64,000 nucleotides of DNA from Notospermus geniculatus (taxonomy: Eukaryota; Nemertea; Pilidiophora; Heteronemertea; Lineidae), in NCBI GenBank assembly GCA_002633025.1, contig NMRB01001013.1, forward strand, positions 1 to 64,000, in the 5' to 3' direction. Position numbers and translations under genes: made by a program. This document shows, piece by piece, positions 36,801-48,799 of the stretch (positions are counted from its first letter, which is position 1; every line of letters starts with the position of its first letter). The notes under the pieces were generated by a model, which had not been told where the DNA came from, searched no databases, and saw only the letters and a list, made by a program, of their open reading frames with translations.

Positions 36801-38309
36801 AGTGAGGCTTCTTAGAATTGGGTATATCTTCAGGTTATTGAAGGAGTCCACACTCTCAACTTTACATGAACAGTCATCGATCTCACCCATCAGCTAAAGA
36901 GAGAATTCACAACATTCCAACCTGGCTCCCATGATCTTCCACACTTCGAAGGGCGCGTTATTGTGCACCAGATATACCTGAAGGCGAGGTTAAACATGGT
37001 GGTCGCCCTCGCACGGAAAGCTTTCTGCTCACAATCGGGAAATAACATTCAAAGGAATATCACAGATGCAAAGTTTAATTAACAAAGGATAGGTTCGATG
37101 TGTTTTTTCTGTGTGACTTGACTTTAAATTACAGTGAAATCGGGAGTTTAAAAATCGGACCTGTCATTTTGGGAGAGCGAGTGTCCTCACCTTCTCTAAA
37201 TATACATAATAATAATAATGAATAATGTGTGGGCTTATAGTGCCTTTTACATTTAAGTGTCAAGGCACTTCACCCAGCCTAATCCAGAAACCTTTCTGTA
37301 GAAACCAAGGCAAGGGCCCCTTCAGGGCCAGTTGAGAGTACAGACAGAGTGACACAGCCAGGGATTGAACCCACAACCTTCCGATCACGAGTCCAACGCT
37401 ATGCACTAACCATTGTGCCACCGCGCTCCCCATATGGTGTGTAGGGCCTATGGTGTGTATCAGAAAAAACCTCCAACACACCGTGCCTTGCCCTTGTGTT
37501 GCAGTAGAGACCAAACGCCTGATCAGGCCATATGGCTTCATCAGGCAACCTCTCCTGATGAGGTAATATCGGTAGCTTGATGAGGCAACCATCTCAAGAA
37601 TCAGAAAGAAACAAAGAAGAAACAAAGTGGCCGCAAGCGAAACAAAATGTCATATGACTAAAAGCATGTGTTTATACCATACTTTGATCTCACCGTGCAA
37701 TTCTCTTATCTACCGTGGAATTATTACGTAATCAATGTGTCAAATCAAAAGGTGTTTTCCATTAGCAGAAGCTGGAGAATACCAGGATGTGGCCTCATCA
37801 AGCTACCTCCAATAGGCCTATGGCGGACGTTGCCTGATGAAGCCATCTGATGGAAAATCTGTTAAAAAACACCAACACAAGTTTGAATGAAAATACTTAG
37901 TTTTGTTACTAGTTGCTTTTAATAAATAGTGGATCACATGCTTTAGACTGAAAATCTTGAAGAAAAAAACATATAGGCCTACAAGAAAAAACAACAGGAA
38001 ATTATCATATGGCTTCATCAGGCTACCTTGCCTGATCAGGATATGGCCTGATCAAGCGTTTGGTCTCTACTGGTTGTGGATGACATACTACACGGTTATG
38101 ATCGGTAGGCCTAGTAGGCCTACTATGGCATGCATGCAGCAATGCACGAGCGCGCATGTACCTAGGCTATTGCACTTGCATTGCAGCAGACATGGCAGAA
38201 CGCGGCGGCTGCTCACCTTGCAAAAACATCCCGCAGGCTCTGCACACTTTATTGTGTTGAGGTTGCAAAGAATGCTGACCAAAGAAATTAGAATTGGATA
38301 TCGTATCAT
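9407..38309 (-). CDS. ERO1: ERO1, endoplasmic reticulum thiol oxidase (complete, split gene)
   Basis: ERO1 is the FAD-dependent ER-lumen oxidase that re-oxidises protein disulfide isomerase and passes electrons to oxygen. Exons (minus): 38309-38217, 36893-36774, 36439-36356, 33991-33923, 33736-33648, 33405-33332, 32709-32589, 28683-28640, (21556-21542, proposed), 16125-16033, 12761-12595, 12051-11975, 11128-11059, 10399-10313, 10119-9983, 9458-9407. All junctions are GT-AG and in phase, giving 463 residues (human ERO1A has 468). Seen: signal peptide [21 protein letters not shown] and DDCSC amino-terminal cysteines; shuttle pair C92-x4-C97 in RDCHVKPC; active site C388-VG-C391-DK-C394; [17 protein letters not shown] and [12 protein letters not shown] cores. 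An in-frame TAG just upstream supports the start. The protein ends [15 protein letters not shown]. The largest intron (28.6-16.1 kb) is full of repeats. The only doubtful exon is the microexon. Confidence 0.95.
9668..9905 (-). mobile_element. tRNA-derived SINE, minus strand
   Basis: The minus strand starts with a tRNA-like head (CAGTGGTTATCATGTCCACG, B box GGGTTCGAATCC) followed by a body shared with the + strand SINE at 54812-55050 (for example GGTGCCTTGTACCT and GAAGAACA...GTAGCTT). It lies in the last ERO1 intron. Confidence 0.8.
10313..10399 (-). CDS. ERO1: ERO1 exon with active-site CxxC
   Basis: This exon of 29 codons reads [20 protein letters not shown] then [13 protein letters not shown] is the FAD-proximal disulfide and C-D-K-C the partner, as in all ERO1 proteins. 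Confidence 0.95.
10566..10692. mobile_element. GGCC-type hairpin element
   Basis: GGGGTGGCCGCATAGAAACTCTG pairs with the inverse at the right end (TTTCTATGTGGCCACCCC). The outer flank TCTGG...CCAGA extends the palindrome, as at 57137-57391. It is in an ERO1 intron. Confidence 0.85.
11221..11359. mobile_element. Hairpin family E, copy 1
   Basis: The arm CGAAGATTATCTTGAACTCA pairs with TGAGTTCAAGATAATCTTCG. The centre is CAATTGTTCAGGTTTGCCAG. A second copy is at 20946-21063, with different outermost bases. It is in an ERO1 intron. Confidence 0.9.
11665..11914. mobile_element. MITE, 250 bp
   Basis: The ends TTAAAGATAATGTATCA and TGATACATTATCTTTAA are exact inverse copies. The flanks are short and AT-rich. 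It is in an ERO1 intron. Confidence 0.8.
12276..12510. mobile_element. MITE with TCATACTTCGACGCA ends
   Basis: The left end AACTCATACTTCGACGCACG mirrors the right end TGTGTCGAAGTATGAACTTA. It is in an ERO1 intron, about 85 bp downstream (on the minus strand) of the exon ending at 12595. Confidence 0.75.
12785..13436. repeat. Composite repeat bounded by CCCACCGAACG / CGTTCGGTGGG
   Basis: The boundary motif near 12800 (AATCCCACCGAACGAAAG) is inverted near 13420-13436 (ACTTACGTTCGGTGGGATAA). Between them are two direct copies of a roughly 180-bp segment containing TTCTTTCACGCGACACACCG and CTTCAGTCATT. Its edge lies about 25 bp from the acceptor of the ERO1 exon starting at 12761. Confidence 0.65.
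14324..14435. mobile_element. GGCC-ended hairpin, TATTCTAGAAG subfamily
   Basis: AGCCGTATTCTAGAAGCTTCC pairs with CCTTCTAGAATACGGGC. The direct repeats CATGG (14321-14325 and 14435-14439) are a perfect 5-bp target duplication. The loop has the conserved TTGCAGGGCAGAATACAAAAG also found at 32807-32922 and 17583-17672. Confidence 0.9.
14533..14687. repeat. Hairpin, 155 bp
   Basis: AAGCCGGCCATACACGATCA...AATATTATTGCACAATATG pairs with CATATTGTGCAATAATATT...GTGTATGGGCGGCTT. Confidence 0.85.
15331..15529. mobile_element. MITE family D, second arm type
   Basis: The ends TGTGACCCGTGACAGCAAAA and TTTTGCTGGCATGGGTCACA are inverse copies. The inner arm is GTCGGAATGC/GCATTCCGAC. The same arm type is at 41847-42037 and 51488-51684. 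Confidence 0.85.
15702..15905. mobile_element. MITE family D, first arm type
   Basis: TGTGACCCTCCACAGCAAAACC pairs with GGTTTTGCTCTGGAGGGCCACA. The inner arms are GTCGCATGTCGCTC and GAGCGACATGCGAC. It is about 130 bp downstream of the ERO1 exon 16125-16033. Confidence 0.85.
16913..16995. repeat. Tandem repeat, 17-bp unit
   Basis: GGCAAATGGGGACAACT is repeated about five times with small changes. Confidence 0.9.
17351..17501. mobile_element. MITE with ACCTTGTTTACACC ends
   Basis: ACCTTGTTTACACC mirrors GGTGTAACCAAGGC. The interior has repeated GCCCGGGCTT boxes. The same end type (AGCCTTGGTCACAC) bounds 30629-31052. Confidence 0.65.
17583..17672. repeat. Degraded TATTCTAGAAG-type hairpin
   Basis: It contains TTAGCTATTGTTTGCAGGGC and AGAATACAAAGG, followed by GAGGAGGCTTCTTGAATAC. 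This is the loop and right arm of the family at 14324 and 32807, with the left arm eroded. Confidence 0.65.
18434..18592. mobile_element. MITE family B, degraded copy
   Basis: The left end CCAGGGGTGGAGATTTGG and the right end CACCCCCTCTGTATCCGCGC resemble the ends at 6327-6519 and 55750-55924. Confidence 0.45.
19043..19414. mobile_element. MITE, about 370 bp
   Basis: The left arm (GCAGTTGTGTACTGCGCCCC...GGTTTACCCGCTCTC) is inverted at the right (GAGAGCGGGTAAACTGAAGG...CACAACTGTG). Inner parts (GTTTGGTCAACAGATGG) also pair. Confidence 0.8.
20301..20801. mobile_element. MITE, 500 bp, about 70-bp terminal inverted repeats
   Basis: The ends CACTGTGACCTACCAAAAGA...AATGGCGGCTCTCCAGTCTG are exactly inverted at 20740-20801. 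An extra pair (GACGAGGGTAATATA / TATATAACCCTCGTC) sits near the centre. A short frame starting at the ATG in AATGGCGG lies inside the terminal repeat and is not a gene. Confidence 0.9.
20946..21063. mobile_element. Hairpin family E, copy 2
   Basis: It has the same core arms and loop as 11221-11359 (AAGATTATCTTGAACTCAGG...GCCAGGGCATGATGTGACAA). The outer bases are different. Confidence 0.9.
21542..21556 (-). CDS. ERO1: Proposed 15-nt ERO1 microexon
   Basis: The exon before (ending 28640) and the exon after (starting 16125) splice in frame with each other, but the joined protein would then lack the segment preceding GLCLEK, which in other ERO1 proteins ends in W-L-E. On the minus strand at 21556-21542 a strong pyrimidine tract ending TTTTTTCTAG is followed by CTGAATACCTTGAAG and a GTAACA donor. 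In the required phase it adds AEYLE and keeps the next codon as Gly, giving EYLEGLCLEK. The tryptophan is replaced by tyrosine, so this remains a proposal. Confidence 0.45.
21720..21960. repeat. Irregular tandem repeat, ATTCATTGCATTTCTAATG-like
   Basis: ATTCATTACATTTCTAATGTCC and related blocks recur about five times with spacing near 40-60 bp. Confidence 0.75.
21961..23662 (-). other. ERO1 intron sequence, no recognised feature
   Basis: It has some G-rich direct repeats (GGGGGAAGCA...GCAATGGACACAA near 22850-22985) but no gene-like frame. Confidence 0.4.
23663..23888. mobile_element. MITE, about 225 bp
   Basis: AATGAGGAGGTCGCC and GGCGACCTCCTCATT form the ends. GCTGCGACCGTATC and GATACGGTCGCAGC pair inside. 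Confidence 0.85.
24395..24812. mobile_element. Nested inverted-repeat elements
   Basis: The outer pair is CAAGTAGAGTATAGCGGGCC and GGCCCGCTATACTCAACTTG. The inner pair is GGCCCTGTCACACTT (24461 region) and AAGTGTGACAGGGCC (24735-24750). The inner element has the GGCCCTGTCACAC end also seen near 35632-35878. Confidence 0.8.
24813..26803 (-). other. ERO1 intron sequence, no recognised feature
   Basis: No convincing exon or complete repeat was identified; frames of 60-90 codons here show no family resemblance. Confidence 0.4.
26804..27896. repeat. Composite dispersed repeat F, copy 1
   Basis: It starts with GAAATGGTCCATGGACCATG and ends with GCTCACCACGGTGAGCTAAT. The inside has three to four direct units of about 150-175 bp, each with TTACGCCACCTGGCGGCCAT, and a terminal (ACG)n run. 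A second, longer copy is at 42055-43394. There is no coding capacity. It is in the large ERO1 intron. Confidence 0.85.
28015..28058. repeat. AT-only palindrome
   Basis: TTATTTATTTATTATTTATA is followed by its inverse TATAAATAAAATAAATAATA. Confidence 0.8.
28202..28472. mobile_element. MITE, 271 bp, GC-rich interior
   Basis: CAGTACGTTGCACAATTGACC and GGTCAATTGTGCAACGTACTG are the ends. The interior is much richer in CG than the surroundings. Confidence 0.85.
29043..29481. mobile_element. MITE family C copy split by another MITE
   Basis: The ends TGTGAGGCAGTCTAG and CTTAGACCGCCACACA match the copy at 58942-59138. The middle is interrupted by an inserted element at 29151-29380. Confidence 0.85.
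29151..29380. mobile_element. MITE inserted in family C copy, TTA target duplication
   Basis: The ends CCACTGTGGTGATTCGTACA and TGTACGAATCACCACAGTGG are exact inverse copies. The flanks are TTA on each side, and the empty site CACCTGTTAcGAAGT can be read in other family C copies, so the insertion point is precise. Confidence 0.9.
29450..29627. repeat. Direct tandem duplication, 88-bp unit
   Basis: The segment starting CATCCGACGGGTTTTCTTAG and ending with CTCCTATCCAAATCTTCA is present twice in a row without visible differences. It includes the right end of the MITE family C copy. Confidence 0.95.
30629..31052. mobile_element. MITE with AGCCTTGGTCACAC ends
   Basis: AGCCTTGGTCACAC and GTGTGACCAAGGCT are inverse ends. 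The interior has several AAAAACACGTG/CACGTGTTTTT pairings. Confidence 0.8.
31725..32029. mobile_element. MITE of the CTATAAGGTGCG type
   Basis: ACCGTAATTTTCGGGCTATAAGG mirrors CTATAGTCGTGAAAATACGGTAA. The interior is several repeats of GGTGCGCCTTAT. Ends of this type are widespread in animal genomes and usually regarded as non-autonomous DNA transposons. Confidence 0.8.
32231..32460. mobile_element. MITE with TACGCAAATATTTTCG ends
   Basis: TATACGCAAATATTTTCGC is inverted at the right as GTGAAAATATTTGCGTATA. It lies in the ERO1 intron after the exon ending at 32589. Confidence 0.8.
32807..32922. mobile_element. GGCC-ended hairpin, TATTCTAGAAG subfamily
   Basis: GGCCGTATTCTAGAAGCTTCC and its exact inverse bound the element; AAGGTCGACCTT pairs inside. 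The direct repeat CTTTG at 32802-32806 and 32923-32927 is a perfect 5-bp target duplication. It is about 100 bp upstream, in the minus sense, of the exon starting at 32709. Confidence 0.92.
34448..35405. mobile_element. Non-autonomous DNA transposon, about 960 bp
   Basis: The ends TGGGTGATATGAATAAAAAT and TTTTTATTCATATCACCCA are inverse copies, followed inward by many short TAGTAACTACTAG-like boxes in both orientations. No transposase frame is visible. The middle carries the GGGGAACA repeat also seen at 1369-1481. It is in an ERO1 intron. Confidence 0.8.
35505..36187. repeat. Large inverted repeat, about 120-bp arms
   Basis: The left arm 35505-35625 (AAAACCTTTTTATTTGTACG...TTAATACTTTCTGTTTTTATT) is the inverse of 36070-36187 (AATAAAAACAGGAAGTATTA...AAATAAAAAGGTTTTCAAAG). 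Inside, 35632-35878 ends in GTGACAGGCCC and begins with CCCCAATCACAC, an inserted element of the GGCCCTGTCACAC type. Confidence 0.75.
37200..37434 (-). mobile_element. tRNA-derived SINE, minus strand
   Basis: The minus strand reads GGAGCGCGGTGGCACAATGG, then a B box in TGTGGGTTCAATCCCTGG, and ends in a (TTA)n-like tail. The copy at 41018-41275 has the same layout. It is in ERO1 intron 1. Confidence 0.85.
37504..38070. mobile_element. MITE, 567 bp, in ERO1 intron 1
   Basis: The ends GTAGAGACCAAACGCCTGAT and ATCAAGCGTTTGGTCTCTAC are inverse copies, followed by inverted CATATGGCTTCATCAGGC blocks. It lies between the signal-peptide exon and exon 2 of ERO1. Confidence 0.85.
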
Positions 38310-38870
38310 TGTGGTGGCACTCCTGACATATGCCTAGCACCTCAAACAGATCACGCAGATTGTAAATCTGTTCGCACGATTGCTCAGCTTGTCATGTCAT
38401 TCGACCGAAGAACACCTACAGATTACAACAGGATATGATTGGCCGTAAAAATTAGTACTACATTTATTTGGTCATATTCGCTTTCGCCTCATTTGCTATT
38501 ATCCTACAATTAAGATTACTCGTTTTTGTCTAAAACAACAGTTAATAAACCGTATCTTTTTTTAAATGAATGTCATTTTTTCGTTGCGTAATAATACAAC
38601 TTGTCATGACGTGGCTATTTCTGATGGCAGGGATTTTCTGAGAACAAACTAATTCATCTCAAACATGTTATTCACCTTGGCACCTTTGCTGACTGGCATG
38701 TTTTATAACAATAGAAAGAGATGAATCTTTATCAACACATATTGTTTTTGGTAGATCCGTTGTTTATTCTTTAAAATCTTCACGTGAATCAACTCAATGA
38801 AGTAGTCTCGCGCAGCCAGACCCTCGGTTGGGAGACCGAGGGTCTGGCCACAACGTCTAAAACGTTTGTG

Positions 38871-39039
38871 ATGCTGCTTTGCGCACGACTGCCCCGTCAA
38901 TGGCGAGATCATTCCCGCCCGGCGGCATCAATCTTCGGCAAATTTCTCGATAAAGACGACACAACTGACCTGTGTATATCTCCTTTAGTGTCACTGATGG
39001 AGGATCAGATCATCAGTGCTGCGGGGAAAGACCTTCATG
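38871..39039 (+). pseudogene. RecQ-helicase-like scrap, or NDUFAF7 exon 1 candidate
   Basis: An open frame contains LCISPLVSLMEDQI, which closely resembles the motif Ia region of RecQ-type helicases (SPLxSLMxDQ). No Walker A motif precedes it, so as a helicase it is only a fragment. The same frame has an ATG at 38871 followed by a basic stretch (LLCARLPRQWRDHSRPAASI), and a GTGCGA donor after 39039 would join NDUFAF7 exon 40417 in frame. The two readings compete. I favour a helicase-derived fragment but cannot exclude reuse as an exon. Confidence 0.3.
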
Positions 39040-39253
39040 GTGCGATCTTGCTAAGCTTTGCTTCTGTCTGACTGAACTGAAGTTCGTTAGATACAGCGCC
39101 GCCATTTTGCAATCTTCTGATCCCAATGACCAATCAGCATGGCTGTAAACAGCTGGATTCGAAATCGACCAATCAGCATCGGTACCAGATTTTCGGTATT
39201 CGCGTAACAAAAATTGTTGAGGTTGGTCTCAGTCTCTGTAATGCTGTGCAGTT

Positions 39254-39265
39254 CGCGCATGCGTG
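39254..39265. promoter_or_regulatory. Possible NRF-1 binding site
   Basis: CGCGCATGCGTG differs at about two positions from the palindromic NRF-1 consensus (TGCGCATGCGCA). NRF-1 sites are common in promoters of nuclear genes for mitochondrial proteins, which would suit NDUFAF7 just downstream. Confidence 0.4.
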
Positions 39266-40416
39266 AAAGAGACTGAGTGACTCAGTCTATCAATGAAGCC
39301 GCAGCTTATTATCGATTAGTTTGTGCTTGGTGCCTGGAATTCCCCGTGTTCGCATGGACCACGTGCTGCCGTGCACAGGTGCACGCACATAAATTTGATT
39401 GCTACGCCCCCCGCCACTCCTTAATTTTAGGGTACACATATGCTTGTTCCTGAGTTTGAAAAGGACCCCCTTATGGAAGGAACCAAGGGAAATTTTCCAC
39501 CCCATTCAGCGGGCATTTTTTCATCCAATTAAATGGAAGGAACCAAGATATTTTACCCCTTTTTCGGGATTTTTTATGCAATTAGACACCCTAATTTTGA
39601 AGGAACCAAGGGATTTTCACCCCCTTTTTTACAAGCTTTTTCATTGGGAATAGGACTTTCATACCCCTTTAAAAATTATTTTTTCGGGAAGAGAAACTTT
39701 TGCCCCCTTTTAAAGAATTTAAAAGTCATTCAAAGTAACCCTATTTTAAGTGTTTTTCGGGAATTTTTTCCCGAAGAGTGCTGCCGAAAATGACCCCTTT
39801 TCCCGCGAGAATTGGAACGAGCATGCGGTATGGTTGACCCCTGAGTGGGGTGGGGGGCCGGGTGAAAACACACCCTCATAAATGTTCGAACATCCACTCA
39901 CTGTTGTCTTGGTTGGTCGGACTTGTCATTGCAGGCAGTGGCACAAAAGTGTCAAAATGCCTCTACCACTGAGAAGGATGACATACTAGCCACTATGAGG
40001 CCAGTAGACCTGATATTTATATATATTTAATTACATCCGCTCTCTTAATTAGGTCCAGCAACCATCCGTGGTGCTTGGACACTATTCTTTCCTTAATTGC
40101 TCACTCATCCTGTCTACACAGGTTAGTTCCACCTTCGGGTTTCAGCTCAGTCTTTTCTAGAGTTTCAGATTGTAAAGTTCCACTTGAAAAAGACTCCGGT
40201 TGGGGTCGAAAATTCGTGAATTCTGGAGATTGACTTCTTCCTTATTATCATTTTGTGTGTCAATTTTGTGCTATTCTGTATCTTGGATATTTATACAGTA
40301 TTATATTTTTCATTTGTGGTACCGGTACTTAATTTTTGAAGTATTTGCTATAATGGCTGCAACTGGTATGAATGTTTTCCTGCTGATATAAATAATATTG
40401 ATTTTAATTTTTCCAG

Positions 40417-46439
<6,023 letters not shown>

Positions 46440-48248
46440 TCCAAACATCGCAGACTGAGTAATTCTCTCTGGAGATAAAGGCACTTTAGTAGAGATGTGC
46501 GGAAATTTCATGGATATTAAGTCGATGCTGATCATTGTCTTAACTGCTGCCAGTTGCCAAGCCAGACTTCTAGACCCATGCAGTAATATCGGGTATGTGG
46601 ACCAGCACAACTCTTATGAATATCATGCAGTGTTACAGACTCAAGTATATTTGAGTCATTCAGCCATTGTTCACAGTCCAGTCAACGACCCACTTAGAAA
46701 TAAATGGTGGACACCATTACAATTGGTTTCACCATTTGGCACTCGAGAGTCTGGTAACTTAGTGAAAGCAATTCTAGGGCATCTCAAAATTCTACCTGAC
46801 CATCTAACCTAGATGCACAGTATTCTGAAACGAACTGTATGATAAGATGGTCCATCCATGTGTGTTGTAATGTATCGAATAAGCCACGACGTGGAACGAA
46901 ATTGTATGTCAGACCTGAATGATAATTATTCGCTAAATTTTGTATACATTGTCTATTTCTTAAAAGTTATTAAAATTTTCTAAAAAAATATGAGATTGCT
47001 GATACATTATTATGAATATACGCAGGACTTATATTTGTCTTCAACAATGAGAGAGATGAGAACCACAGTTGACTGTGTCGAGTCAATAATTATTACTACT
47101 CTACCGGTATGTAGAAGGCCTGTCACATTTCTTTGGGAACAAAAGTTTACAAGGTGTCTGGTAGCAAGTTGTGTTCTGTGATAAAAATACAGTGTGAATT
47201 GCTAATTGTGAAATTCTCTCAAAATTCATAATGATCCAGTCAACTTCGCTTGTTAATCTCTCTAATTGGAGACAAACACCTACAAACTGCTCATCTCGGA
47301 GACACTGGTGCAAATCAGGAAAATCACAGATATATGTACAAGCAATATAAAAAATGCACATACGATGTTGATGCCACAGGGTTGAAAAGTGGATATCCGG
47401 TACTGACTACGCGTGCCGTACTCGTCGGTCAAACTAAACTGTCCATCCAGTTTTGTGAATATAGTCAGCAAAGGCTTAAATGTGGGTCTATGCAATTAAA
47501 TCCCACTGACCCTGAATCTGGCTTATAAACAGTTGGACCCTACTAAGTGTCCTGAATTTAAAAAAAAAATCTTATTGAAAATTTGACTGCATATTGCAGG
47601 CAAAAGTGAATAAACGACATTATTTCTCCCCTCAAATCACCCAAGGTGACTTTCCTACCAAGGTGGGCGCAATGCATCTCGCTACACTGAAACTGCCCAA
47701 AAAATATGTGCAGCGGAAGGTGCTCATACAGCATCCCAGGTTACATTACAGCTCGGTACCTAATTGTATGATAAATTCTGGTGCTTCAAGTGTGCACATG
47801 CTTAACACTTGTAGGCCCTACATGTACACGTTTGTTTGACAATGCAAGTGCAGTGCATTTTCATTCCTTGTAACAGATTAAAATTCCATACATGTACCCT
47901 TTCCTCACTTCTTTTTCATCCACAAAATCCTTGTTGCCAGCCTTATCACTTGTAACAAACACTCCTCAGAGGCTGACCTACCAGATGGTATGACCTGCTT
48001 TTCCGTTTATTTATTAACCTCTTATAATGAAGTGCCACGGCCCGGTAAAATCGGCAAGGCATACACTGTAATGCACTTTCCCATCAAAACGATGGCACAC
48101 TGGGTCATGATGCCCTATCCCAGTAAATGGGGAATTGGAACTAAAGTGGAACCCTAATGATCTTGCCCCCTGTGCTCACCAGTGTAATAACGGAGCAAAT
48201 TTACAATGTAAACAGCTTGCAGAGGATTACACTTGCTTTCCCTAACAT
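46440..48248. other. Convergent intergenic region and 3' UTR of NDUFAF7
   Basis: ATTAAA at about 46968, in an AT-rich run, could be the NDUFAF7 polyadenylation signal. Frames of 60-105 codons here have no domains. No repeat of note was seen. Confidence 0.4.
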
Positions 48249-48467
48249 ACGATATCACTCCAAAGGAGCGCAGCACCTGACGGAAGCTACAGCATCACGA
48301 CATCCCGTACTACATTCCATGACGTCTTGACTTGAGACGACGTCATGATCGCTGAAACAAGTGGATTTTTTTGAGTCACATCAATGGAGTACGGAACATC
48401 GTGACAATGTAGGCCTAGGTAGCTACCGTCAGGTACTGCGCTGTTTTGGAGTGATAGAGCCTATTGA
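48249..48467. mobile_element. MITE family G, copy 2
   Basis: GATATCACTCCAAAGGAGCG and CGCTGTTTTGGAGTGATAGAG mark the ends. It lies downstream of the TPC3 stop codon, possibly in its 3' UTR. Confidence 0.85.
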
Positions 48468-48656
48468 TTGAGTCCTACTGGCAGTGGTAGTGGTCCACGA
48501 TGCACTCCACAAGATTGCAATGCGTTCACATTTATGGCACCACTGAACAAGTAGTCCAAGCAATCTGAGTGATCTCATCCATACCCAACAAGACTGCCAC
48601 TGATTGTCTACAGCACCAATTTCACTCATTGTTTTTTTTCGCTCCAGGAATAAATG

Positions 48657-48799
48657 TTACGTAATCCGGTCAATTCTGAAGTGTGCCGCTGTGTGAAGAG
48701 GCATATTTTCGATATCATCCTCATCTTCTGGGCCCAGGTCCTCGGGGTCGATCTCATTTTCAAACATAGCTTCAAGGAGCACGAGAACCTTTTTCTGTC
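48657..48799 (-). CDS. TPCN3: TPC3 terminal exon, acidic tail
   Basis: It codes QKKVLVLLEAMFENEIDPED then LGPEDEDDIENMPLHTAAHF and RIDRIT, stopping at TAA (48659-48657). The acceptor TTTCAG and phase 2 entry match the donor after 49390. Confidence 0.85.

Larger units (their letters stand above)
38310..40416. promoter_or_regulatory. Shared upstream region of divergent ERO1 and NDUFAF7
   Basis: ERO1 starts at 38309 on the minus strand and the first secure NDUFAF7 exon starts at 40417 on the plus strand. The two genes are head to head, and the region must hold the ERO1 promoter and probably the NDUFAF7 promoter and first exon. The stretch 38800-39400 is richer in CG than its surroundings. 39420-39830 is a degenerate repeat of GGAACCAAGG(G)ATTTTCACCCC blocks. 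The use as a shared promoter is inference. Confidence 0.5.

Noticed and set aside
46495-46812. 105-codon frame directly after NDUFAF7
   Set aside because: It lies in the probable 3' UTR, has no family resemblance and no splice signals.
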